From the NCBI RefSeq assembly GCF_023630705.1, contig NZ_JALQEM010000013.1:85917-149916 (forward strand): a stretch of 64,000 bases of DNA, read 5' to 3'. Position 1 is the stretch's first letter, and each line of letters opens with the position of its first letter. The translations under genes were made by a program, and so were the position numbers. The notes under the pieces were generated by a model. It was not told the DNA's origin. It worked only from the letters and a program-made list of their open reading frames with translations, and ran no database searches. Below, piece after piece: positions 44,020 to 52,120 of the stretch. This stretch comes from Caballeronia sp. GAFFF1. GTDB taxonomy: Bacteria; Pseudomonadota; Gammaproteobacteria; Burkholderiales; Burkholderiaceae.

Positions 44020-45417
44020 TCAAAGGCTCCGCAGTCCGTCGCGCGCCGATTCGAGCATCGGCCCGCTCTTGACCGACGGCACCGCATGCATCGCCGGCAT
44101 GCGGGCGCGCCATTGCATCGCAGTCAACGGCACCGGCATGCGCCACGCGCGCGGCTCCACGGCGAGCCCGCTCTCGCGCAGATAAGCGAGCGTGATGCCG
44201 AGAAATAGCAGACAGCCGATCGATTCGCAGATATCGGTCGTCGCGCAGGCGAAGAGCAGATAAAGAAGCATTGCCCAGGACGGTCTGTCCTCGGGTTGCG
44301 CCCTCAGCACCACGCGCACGAGAAAGCCGATGAGCGCCACAGCGCCCAACATGCCGAAGCTCGCGAGCGCATACAGCACCGTGTTGTCCGCATAGGCCAC
44401 ATTGAAGCCGAACGCGCTTTCATAGTAGGTGGATGCCGAGCCAAAACCTCCCGGTCCGAGCCCGAGCCATATCCGGTTATTCTTCAGGAGTCCTTCTATC
44501 AGTATCGGCCATGTATTGAACATGCGGTCCTGGAAGGATGCGAGCGTCATGTAGCCCGTGCCGGAGAGGTTGAACGCCGAAGCCGCGATGAACGACGCGA
44601 GCGGAAAGCCGATGGCGAAGGCAGTCGCCCACAGGCAGGCGCGCTTCATCGTTATCGTGGAGAAAAGGCAGTGCGCACCGACGACAAGCGCGAGCGCCAC
44701 GGGCGCCGTCTTGTTGGTGGTGGCGTGAATGGCCGCGCCCGCTGCCGCGAGCAACGCGCACTGCAACCAGCGATTGTCGGTCCGCATGAGGAGCCACGTG
44801 GTGAGCAGACCGGCCATGAGCCCCGTCGACGCGCTGTCGCGGCCGAAGCCCGACAGCCGCGACGCGATACCGACATATGAAGACACCGCGGCGCGCACGT
44901 TGTGGCCGCCCACCGATACGCTCACGCCCACCCACGGCAGCGTCATGAACGTGTTGGCGAGAATGCCGATGCCGCACAGCGCGGCGAGCACGACGAAGCC
45001 GCTTGTCGCGGTGCGCGCGTTGAGCAGCGCGAGCGCGCCGCGCGGCGCGGTGAGCGCAAAGAGCATCGGCGTCACCGTCCACACCCAGAACGCGACGGCT
45101 TGCGGCACGACGCCATGCGAGAGCGATACGCACGACTGCGCGAGCATGTACAGCGCAATCAGCGCGTGGCTCGCCTTCGGGCGCTTGATGAGCGTGAACA
45201 GCACCCACGCGACCATGACGACTTTCGGAAGATACGCGGCCTGAGGCACGCCGGCCATCGACGTGTAGTAGCGCATGACACCCGAGAGCACGTCGCTTCC
45301 CACGGCGGCGAGAAACGTCGCGACCCACAGTTTGTCTTCGAGCGATGCCCTTTCCATTGTTTCACCGTCGCTTGTCGCCGGGGATCGCGGGTCGCTCATG
45401 TCGCTCATGTCGCTCAT
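44020..45417 (-). CDS. O-antigen ligase/polymerase family (Wzy-like) membrane protein
   Basis: A 465-aa protein with about 11 transmembrane helices, a Wzy_C-like large loop (GYMTLASFQDRMFNTWPILIEG) followed by GLGPGGFGSASTYYESAFG, the G-x-G-x-G-type motif of O-antigen polymerases. First gene of the minus-strand operon wzy-GH-wzc. The start is ambiguous: the N-terminus is coded by three tandem ATGAGCGAC units (45417, 45408, 45399), each a possible start; ATG 45357 is another. No initiating transferase, flippase or Wza gene is in the window. Confidence 0.87.
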   Translation of the reverse strand: MSDMSDMSDPRSPATSDGETMERASLEDKLWVATFLAAVGSDVLSGVMRYYTSMAGVPQAAYLPKVVMVAWVLFTLIKRPKASHALIALYMLAQSCVSLSHGVVPQAVAFWVWTVTPMLFALTAPRGALALLNARTATSGFVVLAALCGIGILANTFMTLPWVGVSVSVGGHNVRAAVSSYVGIASRLSGFGRDSASTGLMAGLLTTWLLMRTDNRWLQCALLAAAGAAIHATTNKTAPVALALVVGAHCLFSTITMKRACLWATAFAIGFPLASFIAASAFNLSGTGYMTLASFQDRMFNTWPILIEGLLKNNRIWLGLGPGGFGSASTYYESAFGFNVAYADNTVLYALASFGMLGAVALIGFLVRVVLRAQPEDRPSWAMLLYLLFACATTDICESIGCLLFLGITLAYLRESGLAVEPRAWRMPVPLTAMQWRARMPAMHAVPSVKSGPMLESARDGLRSL

Positions 45418-45425
45418 GTCGCCGC
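45397..45425 (-). repeat. Three tandem 9-bp units at the polymerase start
   Basis: ATGAGCGAC is repeated three times in frame (encoding MSDMSDMSD), 45417-45391 on the minus strand. Unit gain or loss keeps the frame but changes start-codon number and distance to the ribosome site. Confidence 0.85.
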
Positions 45426-45654
45426 CGATCGCCTCTTGTTGTATGCGCTGTGCTTCCAGCGCGACGGACCCGGCCAGGCCCGCCCCCGTTGCCGAAAACT
45501 TACCGCCGCGGTAGAGGCCCCTCCGTGCGCCTACGCACGCTCGTTCCTGTCGATGGTCCACGCTCACGTTTGCTATGTCGGCTTGCGCTCATAAGCGCGC
45601 AATACGCAGGCACCGATGTCGGAAGCCGAACGTTCCTTGCGATCGTTACCGAAC

Positions 45655-45668
45655 ATAAGCCGGCTTAT
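45655..45668. promoter_or_regulatory. Perfect 14-bp palindrome in the divergent region
   Basis: ATAAGCCGGCTTAT is fully self-complementary and sits about 240 bp from the wzy-like start and 350 bp from the oxygenase start. A dimeric regulator site is plausible; no regulator gene of matching type is adjacent. Confidence 0.4.
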
Positions 45669-45874
45669 TGTGGCGTCGCTACGGGTTTTTCCTCGTGGTC
45701 GTCATGTGTCGCGAACGCCCGCGACGTCGTACATTAGAGCCATATCGGTATGAATGGCGACGTGTAGGATTACGTACGAATCAAGCCGGACGGGAATGCG
45801 CGCCGGGAGGCGGTCGGGGCCGGACGCGCGGGGTCGCGGTATCGAATGAATCGAATAAATCAAAGAGGCTCGCC

Positions 45875-45967
45875 ATGAGTCAGACCAGCACGCACGCCTG
45901 CAATGCCGCGCACGTCAGCGGCGCCATGCTTCTCACTTCGAGGCACGCGCCGCGCGGCCCCCGATGA
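45875..45967 (+). CDS. Putative 30-aa leader peptide
   Basis: A 30-codon ORF (MSQTSTHACNAAHVSGAM...RHAPRGPR) with AGAGG six bases before the ATG. Its stop overlaps a possible start ATG (45964) of the oxygenase reading frame as ATGA. Composition (Cys, His, Ser, Thr, Arg) is not that of a signal peptide. It may be a translated leader or short substrate peptide; equally it could be chance. Confidence 0.35.
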   Translation: MSQTSTHACNAAHVSGAMLLTSRHAPRGPR

Positions 45968-46020
45968 CTGTCGCGCCCGCAACGAATCGCCGTCTTTCCA
46001 CGTCATCTCCGGGAGCGCAT

Positions 46021-46797
46021 ATGAACGCACAAGACCGTGCCGCGTTGACGCAGGCATCGAAGGGCAGCATTGCGGTATTCGAATCCGTCGTGCCGCAGGC
46101 TACGCTGGCCGCCATCAACCGCATGCTGGATGCGGCCTATGAAGCCACGCGCGACCACGAGCAGTTTTTCGGCAGCGCGCAGGATGTCGTGCATACGTTG
46201 CGCGACATTGCCGCGTTCAGGGCACTCGAAAACGAGGCCGTGCGCGCAGCATCCGACTGGCTCAGGTCGACGATGCAGGTCACCGCGACGGTCGGACCGT
46301 GGTTCGGTCTGCGCATCGGAAGCAGCACGACGACGGCGGGCAGCCATTGCCGGCATTTCGACTCGCAAGTGCTCACGCTCGTCATCGTGTTGAAGACGGC
46401 AAGCGATCAGGAAAGGAGCGGCGATCTCGTCGTCTATCCGAGAACACGTGAAATTCCGCGACGCCGTCACAACGTCTTGCGCAAGAGCATGCAGTGGGGC
46501 GAGCGTGGCCTGCCGTTCCAGCTTCGCGCCGCGCGCACGGAGCGGCATCTCGAACGGGGCCTCTGCTCGCGCATTCGGGGCCTCGCGGGCGACGTGTATG
46601 TCTTCAACGGATTCCTGATGCAGCATTGCAACCTGGATGTCCTGGCAGGCGAACGCCGCAGCCTCGTCATTCACTATCTGGACCCGGGATTGTCGCTGGG
46701 ACTGTCGGCGGTCAACCGCTTGCGCCGGCATGAGTTAGCCGCGCCGTCGGACGCCGTGCTTCCTGTCGAGACCGTCACCGGGCTCGACGCGCTCTGA
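46021..46797 (+). CDS. 2OG-Fe(II) oxygenase-like protein
   Basis: A 258-aa double-stranded-beta-helix protein. Iron ligands are suggested by HFD in SHCRHFDSQVLTLVIVLK (HxD) and the His in FLMQHCNLDV, with the 2-oxoglutarate-binding Arg in GERRSLVIHYL; GDLVVYP and LAGDVYVFNGF match the fold. It probably hydroxylates a small molecule or peptide. GGGAG before ATG 46021 sets the start; ATG 45964, overlapping the 30-aa ORF stop, would add 19 residues. It converges on the TPR-glycosyltransferase gene with 5 bp between them. Confidence 0.7.
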   Translation: MNAQDRAALTQASKGSIAVFESVVPQATLAAINRMLDAAYEATRDHEQFFGSAQDVVHTLRDIAAFRALENEAVRAASDWLRSTMQVTATVGPWFGLRIGSSTTTAGSHCRHFDSQVLTLVIVLKTASDQERSGDLVVYPRTREIPRRRHNVLRKSMQWGERGLPFQLRAARTERHLERGLCSRIRGLAGDVYVFNGFLMQHCNLDVLAGERRSLVIHYLDPGLSLGLSAVNRLRRHELAAPSDAVLPVETVTGLDAL

Positions 46798-46802
46798 CCG
46801 GA

Positions 46803-49394
46803 TCAGTCGGCATCCGTGGCGCACCACTCGCGCCACATCGTGCGATAGGCGTCTTCCAGATTGCGCGTGAATCGCGGCGCGTTCATCATCGGCGAATGTT
46901 CGAGGCGAAAACGCAGCGATGCGCGCAGTTCGGCGAGACGCGGGATATCGCTGGCAAGCCGCGTGACGATGTCGACGTAAGCCGCGTCGTCATGCGCAAC
47001 AAGTTCGGGCAAGCCGAGGTTCATTAGCAGGCTAAGTCCCGCTCGGCTGCAAGCGGTTTCGCCCGCGCGCGACGGCACCGGCACACCCATCCACAGCGCG
47101 TCGAGGCTGGTCGTGTGACCGTTGTACGGGAAAGTGTCCAGACCGATGTCGATGGCGTTGTAAGTGTCGAGGTACGCACTGCGCTCCTGATAACCGACGT
47201 ATGCCACACGCGACATGTCCACGCCCAACGCGCTCAGACGCACGGTGAAGCGTTCGCGGGCGCCGCGCTCCGCGAGAAGAACGAAGCGCGCATTAGGCGT
47301 CGCGGCCAGCACGGCAGCCCATATGCGAAGCGTACGCTCCGACGCCTTGCAGGGATTATTTAGGCATCCGAATGTGATGAAGTGATTTCGTTCGGCGGGC
47401 AACGGACCGACCTCGGGCATATCAGGCGCATCGCCCGTCACGACGCGCGGATCGAAACACCAGAATGTCTCGGGCAGCCACAGCGAACGCTCGCTATAGC
47501 GGTCGGCGACGCCGGGCTGATCGGGCGGATCGATCCACGGATCGGTGAGCCGGTACCCGATCGCGCGGCTGCCCGTCGTACCCGGATATGCTAGCCACTG
47601 CACCTGCACCGGCGCGGGCCGTCGCGCGAACAAAAGGGGGCGCCCGCCGGCCATGTGCAGGTTGAGGTCAACAAGCACGTCGATGCGGTCATCGCGGATG
47701 AGTTGTGCGAGCGCTTCGTCGTCGAGCGCGTGGACGTCGCGCCAGACATCGGCCATGCCGCGAATTAGATGGGTCACCGCATCGGGATGCTTCACGCTTG
47801 CATAGACAACGATCTCGAACAATGCGTGGTCGTGTTGCGCAAAAACGGGCGCCGTAAACATCGACTGGCAATGCATCCGGAAGTCCGGCGCGACATAGCC
47901 GATTCTGAGCCGCCGCGACACCGATCGGTCGTTCGCATACGCGACGGCACGTCCAAGCAACGGGGCTTCGTGCTGCGCAGAGAAGCGCACGCATTCATCG
48001 AGAATCGTCCTGGAATCTTCGGCGTAATAGGTCAACGCGTAGTTGAGGTTGCGATGCACGCATTCGTTGTCGGGCGCGCATGCAACGGCGCGGCGAAACG
48101 CTTCGATGGCGTCATCCATCCGGCTCATGTCCTTGAGCACGCTCGCGAGATTGTTATAAGCCTCGGCGGAATGCGGCGCGATCGCGATCGATCGCCTCAG
48201 AATGGCCTCGGCCTCCGGAAGCCGGTTCATGTCCCGCAGGACGCGGCCCAGATTGGTGTAAGCGTCGGCGCGGTCCGGACGCAGCGCGATCGCGCGGCGA
48301 TAGGCGGCTTCCGCCTCAGGCAGGCGATGCTCGCCACCAAGGAGCACGCCAAGGTTATAGTGAAGGTCTGAGTTGCCGGGATACTGCGCGATGAGCACGC
48401 GATACGCCGCTTCTTCCACGCGGCCTTCTTCATGCAGGAGCTGGGCGAGGCCCGCGCGGGCGTCTCCATGGTCCGGTTGCATCTTAAGCACCTCGCGATA
48501 GATCCGCTCCGCTTCCGCGATGCTGCCGGTCTCACGCCGCACGCGCGCGAGACCCATCAGCGCCTGCGCACAGTCCGGGCGAATGGCGAGCGCCGCTTCG
48601 TACGCGGCCGTCGCTTCCGCTGCGCGCCGAGTTGCGAGGAGCGCATCGCCGAGACTGCAATGCGCCTCGAGATAGGCAGGCTTCAGTTGTGTCGCGCGCC
48701 GGTGGGACGCCTGAGCCCGCGCGAACTGGCCCATTTCCTGAAGCACCAGGCCCAGATTCTGATACGCGATGTCGAAATCCGGACGCAGCGCCACCGCGCG
48801 CCTGAGTGCGGATCGCGCATCTCTGAGCCGGCCCTGCTCGCGCAGCAGATTGCCGAGATTGTTGAACGCTTCGGCGTAGTCGGGACGCGACGTGGTGGCG
48901 TCCCGATAGGCGGCTTCGGCTTCCGCCAGGCGTCCATCGTCTTTCAGCAGGCTCGCGAGGTCGTAGTGCGCTTCGGCCAGATCGGGGCACAGTCGGAGCG
49001 CCTCGCGAAAACACGCCTCCGCTTCGCCGATGCGATTGCACGTGCGCAGCAGATTGCCGAGGTTGTAATGCGCCTGCGCGAAATCCGGGCGCAGGGCGAC
49101 GGCCTTTCGGTAGACCGACTCGGCATCCGCCAGCCGGCCCTGCCCCATCAGCAGATTGGCCAGGTTGCCGTAGCTCCCGGCATGGTCCGGATACGCATGG
49201 AGGACGCGGCGCCAGTGCGCTTCCGCATCCCCCGCGCGGTTGAGTCGATAGCAGCAGATAGCCGCCAGATTCAGCACTTCCGGGTCGGCTGCCGCGTCGT
49301 CGAGCATGGGCTGCAGGATATGCAACGCCGCGCGGAAGTCCCCGTTCGAATAATGAGTCGCTGCTGCGTGGTAAAGATTCGGATCGAAGGTCAT
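46803..49394 (-). CDS. TPR / O-GlcNAc-transferase-like protein (GT41, SPINDLY type)
   Basis: An 863-aa protein with about 13 tetratricopeptide repeats (residues ~5-480; for example AEAYNNLASVLKDMSRMDDAI) followed by a GT41 catalytic region: LRIGYVAPDFRMHCQSMFTAPV, DVLVDLNLHMAGGRPLLFARRPAPVQVQWLAYPGTTGS, DYRLTDPWIDPP-like YRLTDPWIDPPDQPG, HFITFGCLNNPCKAS and IDTFPYNGHTTSLDALWMGVPV. It would transfer GlcNAc or another sugar to Ser/Thr of proteins held by the TPR superhelix; bacterial acceptors are largely unknown. ATG 49394 was chosen because the first TPR starts at once. Confidence 0.9.
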   Translation of the reverse strand: MTFDPNLYHAAATHYSNGDFRAALHILQPMLDDAAADPEVLNLAAICCYRLNRAGDAEAHWRRVLHAYPDHAGSYGNLANLLMGQGRLADAESVYRKAVALRPDFAQAHYNLGNLLRTCNRIGEAEACFREALRLCPDLAEAHYDLASLLKDDGRLAEAEAAYRDATTSRPDYAEAFNNLGNLLREQGRLRDARSALRRAVALRPDFDIAYQNLGLVLQEMGQFARAQASHRRATQLKPAYLEAHCSLGDALLATRRAAEATAAYEAALAIRPDCAQALMGLARVRRETGSIAEAERIYREVLKMQPDHGDARAGLAQLLHEEGRVEEAAYRVLIAQYPGNSDLHYNLGVLLGGEHRLPEAEAAYRRAIALRPDRADAYTNLGRVLRDMNRLPEAEAILRRSIAIAPHSAEAYNNLASVLKDMSRMDDAIEAFRRAVACAPDNECVHRNLNYALTYYAEDSRTILDECVRFSAQHEAPLLGRAVAYANDRSVSRRLRIGYVAPDFRMHCQSMFTAPVFAQHDHALFEIVVYASVKHPDAVTHLIRGMADVWRDVHALDDEALAQLIRDDRIDVLVDLNLHMAGGRPLLFARRPAPVQVQWLAYPGTTGSRAIGYRLTDPWIDPPDQPGVADRYSERSLWLPETFWCFDPRVVTGDAPDMPEVGPLPAERNHFITFGCLNNPCKASERTLRIWAAVLAATPNARFVLLAERGARERFTVRLSALGVDMSRVAYVGYQERSAYLDTYNAIDIGLDTFPYNGHTTSLDALWMGVPVPSRAGETACSRAGLSLLMNLGLPELVAHDDAAYVDIVTRLASDIPRLAELRASLRFRLEHSPMMNAPRFTRNLEDAYRTMWREWCATDAD

Positions 49395-49620
49395 GAGCGA
49401 AGCGCGCGGAACCGCTGTTGGGGAATTTTGGAGCGTAAAACTAACAGAGGCCCGGCAGTAATTCGTCAAGAACTATAAGATTGCGCAAAAATTGAAACGC
49501 GGCGGAAGGACGCCGCAGCACGGGCGCGGATGTCGGTGCCGCTTGCAGTCCATCTCAAAACCCCGCAAGCTCTCGGTTGCGGCGCGTGACGCGCGCCGGT
49601 CTGTGAAACGAAGAGGTCCC

Positions 49621-50322
49621 ATGTCCGACAAATTGACGATGAACGAAGAGCGCAAAGGCTCCGATAACCCCGACCTGCTGTATCTGCTGCAGGGCGCCGA
49701 AGACTTCAGCCGGTTCGTCTTTCCCGACCGCGAGGCGCTTTTCAAGAGCCTCGCTCATCAGCAGGCGCCGCATACGCTCTTCATTACGTGCGCCGACTCG
49801 CGGGTGTCGCCCGAGATGATTACCCAGACGCACCCGGGCGAGCTTTTCGTGTGCCGCAACATCGGCAATATCGTGCCGGCCTATGGGGAAATGCTCGGAG
49901 GCGTTTCCGCCGTGGTGGAATTCGCGGTGCTGGCGCTGAACGTGCGCCAGATCGTCATCTGCGGCCACTCGGATTGCGGCGCCATGAAGGGCCTCGCGTC
50001 CGGCGCGACCATTGCCGATGAGATGCCGACGGTCCACGCGTGGCTGCGCAACGCGGAAGCTGCGCGCAGTGTCGTCATGACGAAGAAGCTCGACCAAAAC
50101 CGCGTCGTGCAGGCGATGGTCGAAGAAAACATCCGCCTTCAGCTCACGCATCTGCGCACGCACCCGGCGGTGGCGGGACGGCTCGCGCTCGGCAAGCTAC
50201 AGGTGCAGGGCTGGGTCTACGACATCGGACAGGGCGAGGTGTCCGTGTTCGATGAGAACGCCGGCGCGTTCCAGTCCATTCCGCAAGCACGCGAGCGGCT
50301 CCTGCACAGCGGCTCGCGCTGA
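49621..50322 (+). CDS. can: Beta-class carbonic anhydrase
   Basis: A 233-aa enzyme interconverting CO2 and bicarbonate. Zinc ligands are visible as CADSRVSPE (Cys, Asp-Arg dyad) and ICGHSDCGAMKG (His, Cys), with FVCRNIGNIVPAYGE between them. Length and order match CynT/Can proteins. AGAGG four bases before ATG 49621 sets the start. No cyn operon neighbours are present, so it is likely a housekeeping enzyme. It converges with a DUF4142 gene over a strong terminator. Confidence 0.93.
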   Translation: MSDKLTMNEERKGSDNPDLLYLLQGAEDFSRFVFPDREALFKSLAHQQAPHTLFITCADSRVSPEMITQTHPGELFVCRNIGNIVPAYGEMLGGVSAVVEFAVLALNVRQIVICGHSDCGAMKGLASGATIADEMPTVHAWLRNAEAARSVVMTKKLDQNRVVQAMVEENIRLQLTHLRTHPAVAGRLALGKLQVQGWVYDIGQGEVSVFDENAGAFQSIPQARERLLHSGSR

Positions 50323-50345
50323 CAGGAGCAGAGTCGCTGCAGGGG

Positions 50346-50383
50346 AAAAGGCGGCGCGGCGGCCCACGCCGCGCCGGCCGTTT
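50346..50383. terminator. Bidirectional terminator between carbonic anhydrase and DUF4142 genes
   Basis: GGCGCGGCG (50353-50361) and CGCCGCGCC (50367-50375) form a perfect 9-bp stem extended by GGC/GCC, flanked by AAAA on the left and GTTTC on the right. Confidence 0.75.
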
Positions 50384-50395
50384 CGCTGCTCATGC

Positions 50396-50941
50396 TTACT
50401 GCACGCCCTTCTTCGAGGCGAGGTCCTGCGCCATCTTCAGGTGTTGCTCGATGGTCGGCAATGCCTTCTGCGCGGCCTTCTTCAGATCCGCGTTCTGGCC
50501 GCCTTCGGCTTCCTTCTTGAAGGCTTCGACCGCTTCCTGGTGCCCTTGCACGCCGACCTTCTGGATATAGGCGGTATCGAACTCCTTGCCCTTCAGCCCC
50601 TTCAGCGAGTCGAGCATGGCGGTGTCCGAATTATCCTTCGGCACGGCGATGCCGTGCGGCGCGGCCATCTTGAGCTGCATGGTGAGCTTCGTGTGATCGA
50701 CCATCATGTGATGCGCGAAGCTCTTCACATCCTTGTCTTGCGATTGCTTGGTCGCGAGCTTGCTGGCGTCGATTTCCGTGGAACTGGACTTCGACGCGGC
50801 CTGCACGAATTCCTTGTCAGGCGAAGGCAAGTCGTTGGCCATCGTGGTGCTGGCCGCCTGCGTCTGCGCGAGCGTGACTGCCGGCGCGGCGGCAAATAGC
50901 GCCGATGCCAGCGCGGTGAGCAGAACTGCATTGCGTTTCAT
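50396..50941 (-). CDS. DUF4142 (ferritin-like) periplasmic protein
   Basis: A 181-aa protein with signal peptide (VLLTALASALFAAAPAVTLAQ) and a four-helix DUF4142 domain: DKEFVQAASKSSSTEIDASKLA, VKSFAHHMMVDHTKLTMQLKM, FDTAYIQKVGVQGHQEAVEAF and LKKAAQKALPTIEQHLKMAQDL. The His/Glu pattern is like ferritin-type bundles, but metal binding is not demonstrated for most members. Often induced by stress in soil bacteria. Start ATG 50941 lies about ten bases after an AGGAGG-type site (minus strand GGAGGCATCA). Confidence 0.88.
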   Translation of the reverse strand: MKRNAVLLTALASALFAAAPAVTLAQTQAASTTMANDLPSPDKEFVQAASKSSSTEIDASKLATKQSQDKDVKSFAHHMMVDHTKLTMQLKMAAPHGIAVPKDNSDTAMLDSLKGLKGKEFDTAYIQKVGVQGHQEAVEAFKKEAEGGQNADLKKAAQKALPTIEQHLKMAQDLASKKGVQ

Positions 50942-51088
50942 TGATGCCTCCTTTGGCGGTGATAGCTCCCTTGGATAGCAATGGCGATGCCACGCGATCG
51001 AGGGCGGCCGGCCTTCCGGAATAGCTATTGCTACTCTCCGAGTGCTGGCTTGCTACACTTCCCTTCTCAATTTCTTTACCGAAACGCC

Positions 51089-51313
51089 ATGCCTGTCTAC
51101 GACTACGCGTGCTCCGAATGCGGCGCATTCGAAGCAGTCCGCCGTATCTCCGAACGCGACGACCCCGCCGCCTGCCCCACATGCGGCGCGACGGCAGTGC
51201 GCGTGACCGTCGGCGCGCCGTCCGTCGGGAGCAGCGGCGGCGGCTCGCAGCCCCAGAACGACGACGTCGGCAGTTACGGCATGCGGCATCGCGGCGGCTG
51301 CCTCTGCTGCTGA
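51089..51313 (+). CDS. FmdB-family zinc-ribbon protein
   Basis: A 74-aa protein with the putative regulatory FmdB zinc ribbon: MPVYDYACSECGAFEAVRRISE and CPTCGATAVRVTV (two CxxC pairs), a Gly/Ser-rich middle and a C-terminal GGCLCC. FmdB was named for the formamidase locus of Methylophilus; there the gene is linked to amide use. No amidase gene is next to it here, so the role is open. No strong ribosome site; the start is fixed by the family's MP-Y-Y-x-C opening. Confidence 0.85.
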   Translation: MPVYDYACSECGAFEAVRRISERDDPAACPTCGATAVRVTVGAPSVGSSGGGSQPQNDDVGSYGMRHRGGCLCC

Positions 51314-51404
51314 ACGGTCCTCGCGGATGCGCGCGCCGGCTCCGACGCGCGGCTAGGCATACGCGTTGCACTTCCCTGCAAACGCGCCGCGCGGCGTATG
51401 ATGA

Positions 51405-51438
51405 AAGCGGCACCGGGTATGCCAGCACCCGGCCGCTT
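51405..51438 (+). other. Twelve-bp stem-loop between the FmdB and DUF1488 genes
   Basis: AAGCGG(CA)CCGGGT pairs with ACCCGGCCGCTT, a 12-bp stem with a 2-nt bulge and an 8-nt loop. It is 92 nt after the FmdB stop and 95 nt before the DUF1488 start; no immediate T run, though a long pyrimidine tract follows at about 51475-51494. Confidence 0.5.
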
Positions 51439-51518
51439 CGTCCCGAGCGTGACGGTCAGCGTGCATCAAGCCTTTCCACTTTCCCTTTTTTTCCCAACGT
51501 TTAACTCAAACGAATAAC

Positions 51519-51529
51519 AGGAGGTGATC
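51519..51529 (+). promoter_or_regulatory. Extended perfect Shine-Dalgarno sequence
   Basis: AGGAGGTGATC is an 11-nt match to the complement of the 16S rRNA 3' end, eight bases (from GGAGG) before ATG 51533. Such full matches are rare and predict very efficient initiation. It decides the start and rules out the GTG at 51524, which lies inside it. Confidence 0.85.
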
Positions 51530-51532
51530 AGG

Positions 51533-51802
51533 ATGACGATAGAGTTCAGCGGGCGGCGTCATGTGGTAGCGGCAGCGCGTGTCGCATTCGAAGCGTCGGT
51601 GGACGGCCGCGAAGTCTGGTGCAGCGTGTCTCTCGACGCGCTCAACGACCACTTCGGTAACAGCGGAACCTCGTCGCACGCCATCTTGAGCGCGTTCGAA
51701 GGTGGACGTCTGCAGATCGAGGAAGCGGCGCGCCGGGCGCTCGAGCGCAATGGCGGTCAGTCGGTGGAACTCGAAACCAACGACTTCAAGAAGACGGCCT
51801 GA
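51533..51802 (+). CDS. DUF1488-family protein
   Basis: An 89-aa small soluble protein with the DUF1488 outline: TIEFSGRRHVVAAARVAFEASVDGREVWCSVSLDALNDHFG, then SAFEGGRLQIEEAARRALERNG and SVELETNDF. No signal peptide. Function unknown in the family, which is widespread in Burkholderiaceae. The exceptional Shine-Dalgarno site suggests high translation. Confidence 0.82.
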   Translation: MTIEFSGRRHVVAAARVAFEASVDGREVWCSVSLDALNDHFGNSGTSSHAILSAFEGGRLQIEEAARRALERNGGQSVELETNDFKKTA

Positions 51803-52120
51803 ACATTCTTATATCGACGCCGCCGGTCGGATTGATTCAATCGACGGCAGCGTCGACGCTACGGCGCGACGTCGCTTGCCGCAATGTCTCGGCACGCGAG
51901 AATGCGGCAACGGGTGCATTACTCAGCAGCCAAAGCTCGCGACAGATCCGTCGCAGCCGGCTGCTCGCAATGCGTCGCGCGGTTCGGTGCTAAGTTCGTG
52001 GCGAGCGCCGATCAGCAGCGGCTCCTACCCTGCCACACGTTCCTCGCGCTGTAGTTCCGCCAGGAAGTGCTCAAGCGCATGCCGATGCCATTCGTCGCCT
52101 GCCGCTGCCGGCCCGTCGCG

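Larger units (their letters stand above)
45418..46020. other. 603-bp divergent region of the polysaccharide operon
   Basis: Between the wzy-like gene and the 2OG-oxygenase gene. It contains the palindrome at 45655-45668, an AT-richer stretch (45750-45870) and a 30-codon ORF (45875-45967). No longer coding sequence is supported; a long minus-strand reading to 45567 upstream of the wzy start has poor composition. Confidence 0.6.
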
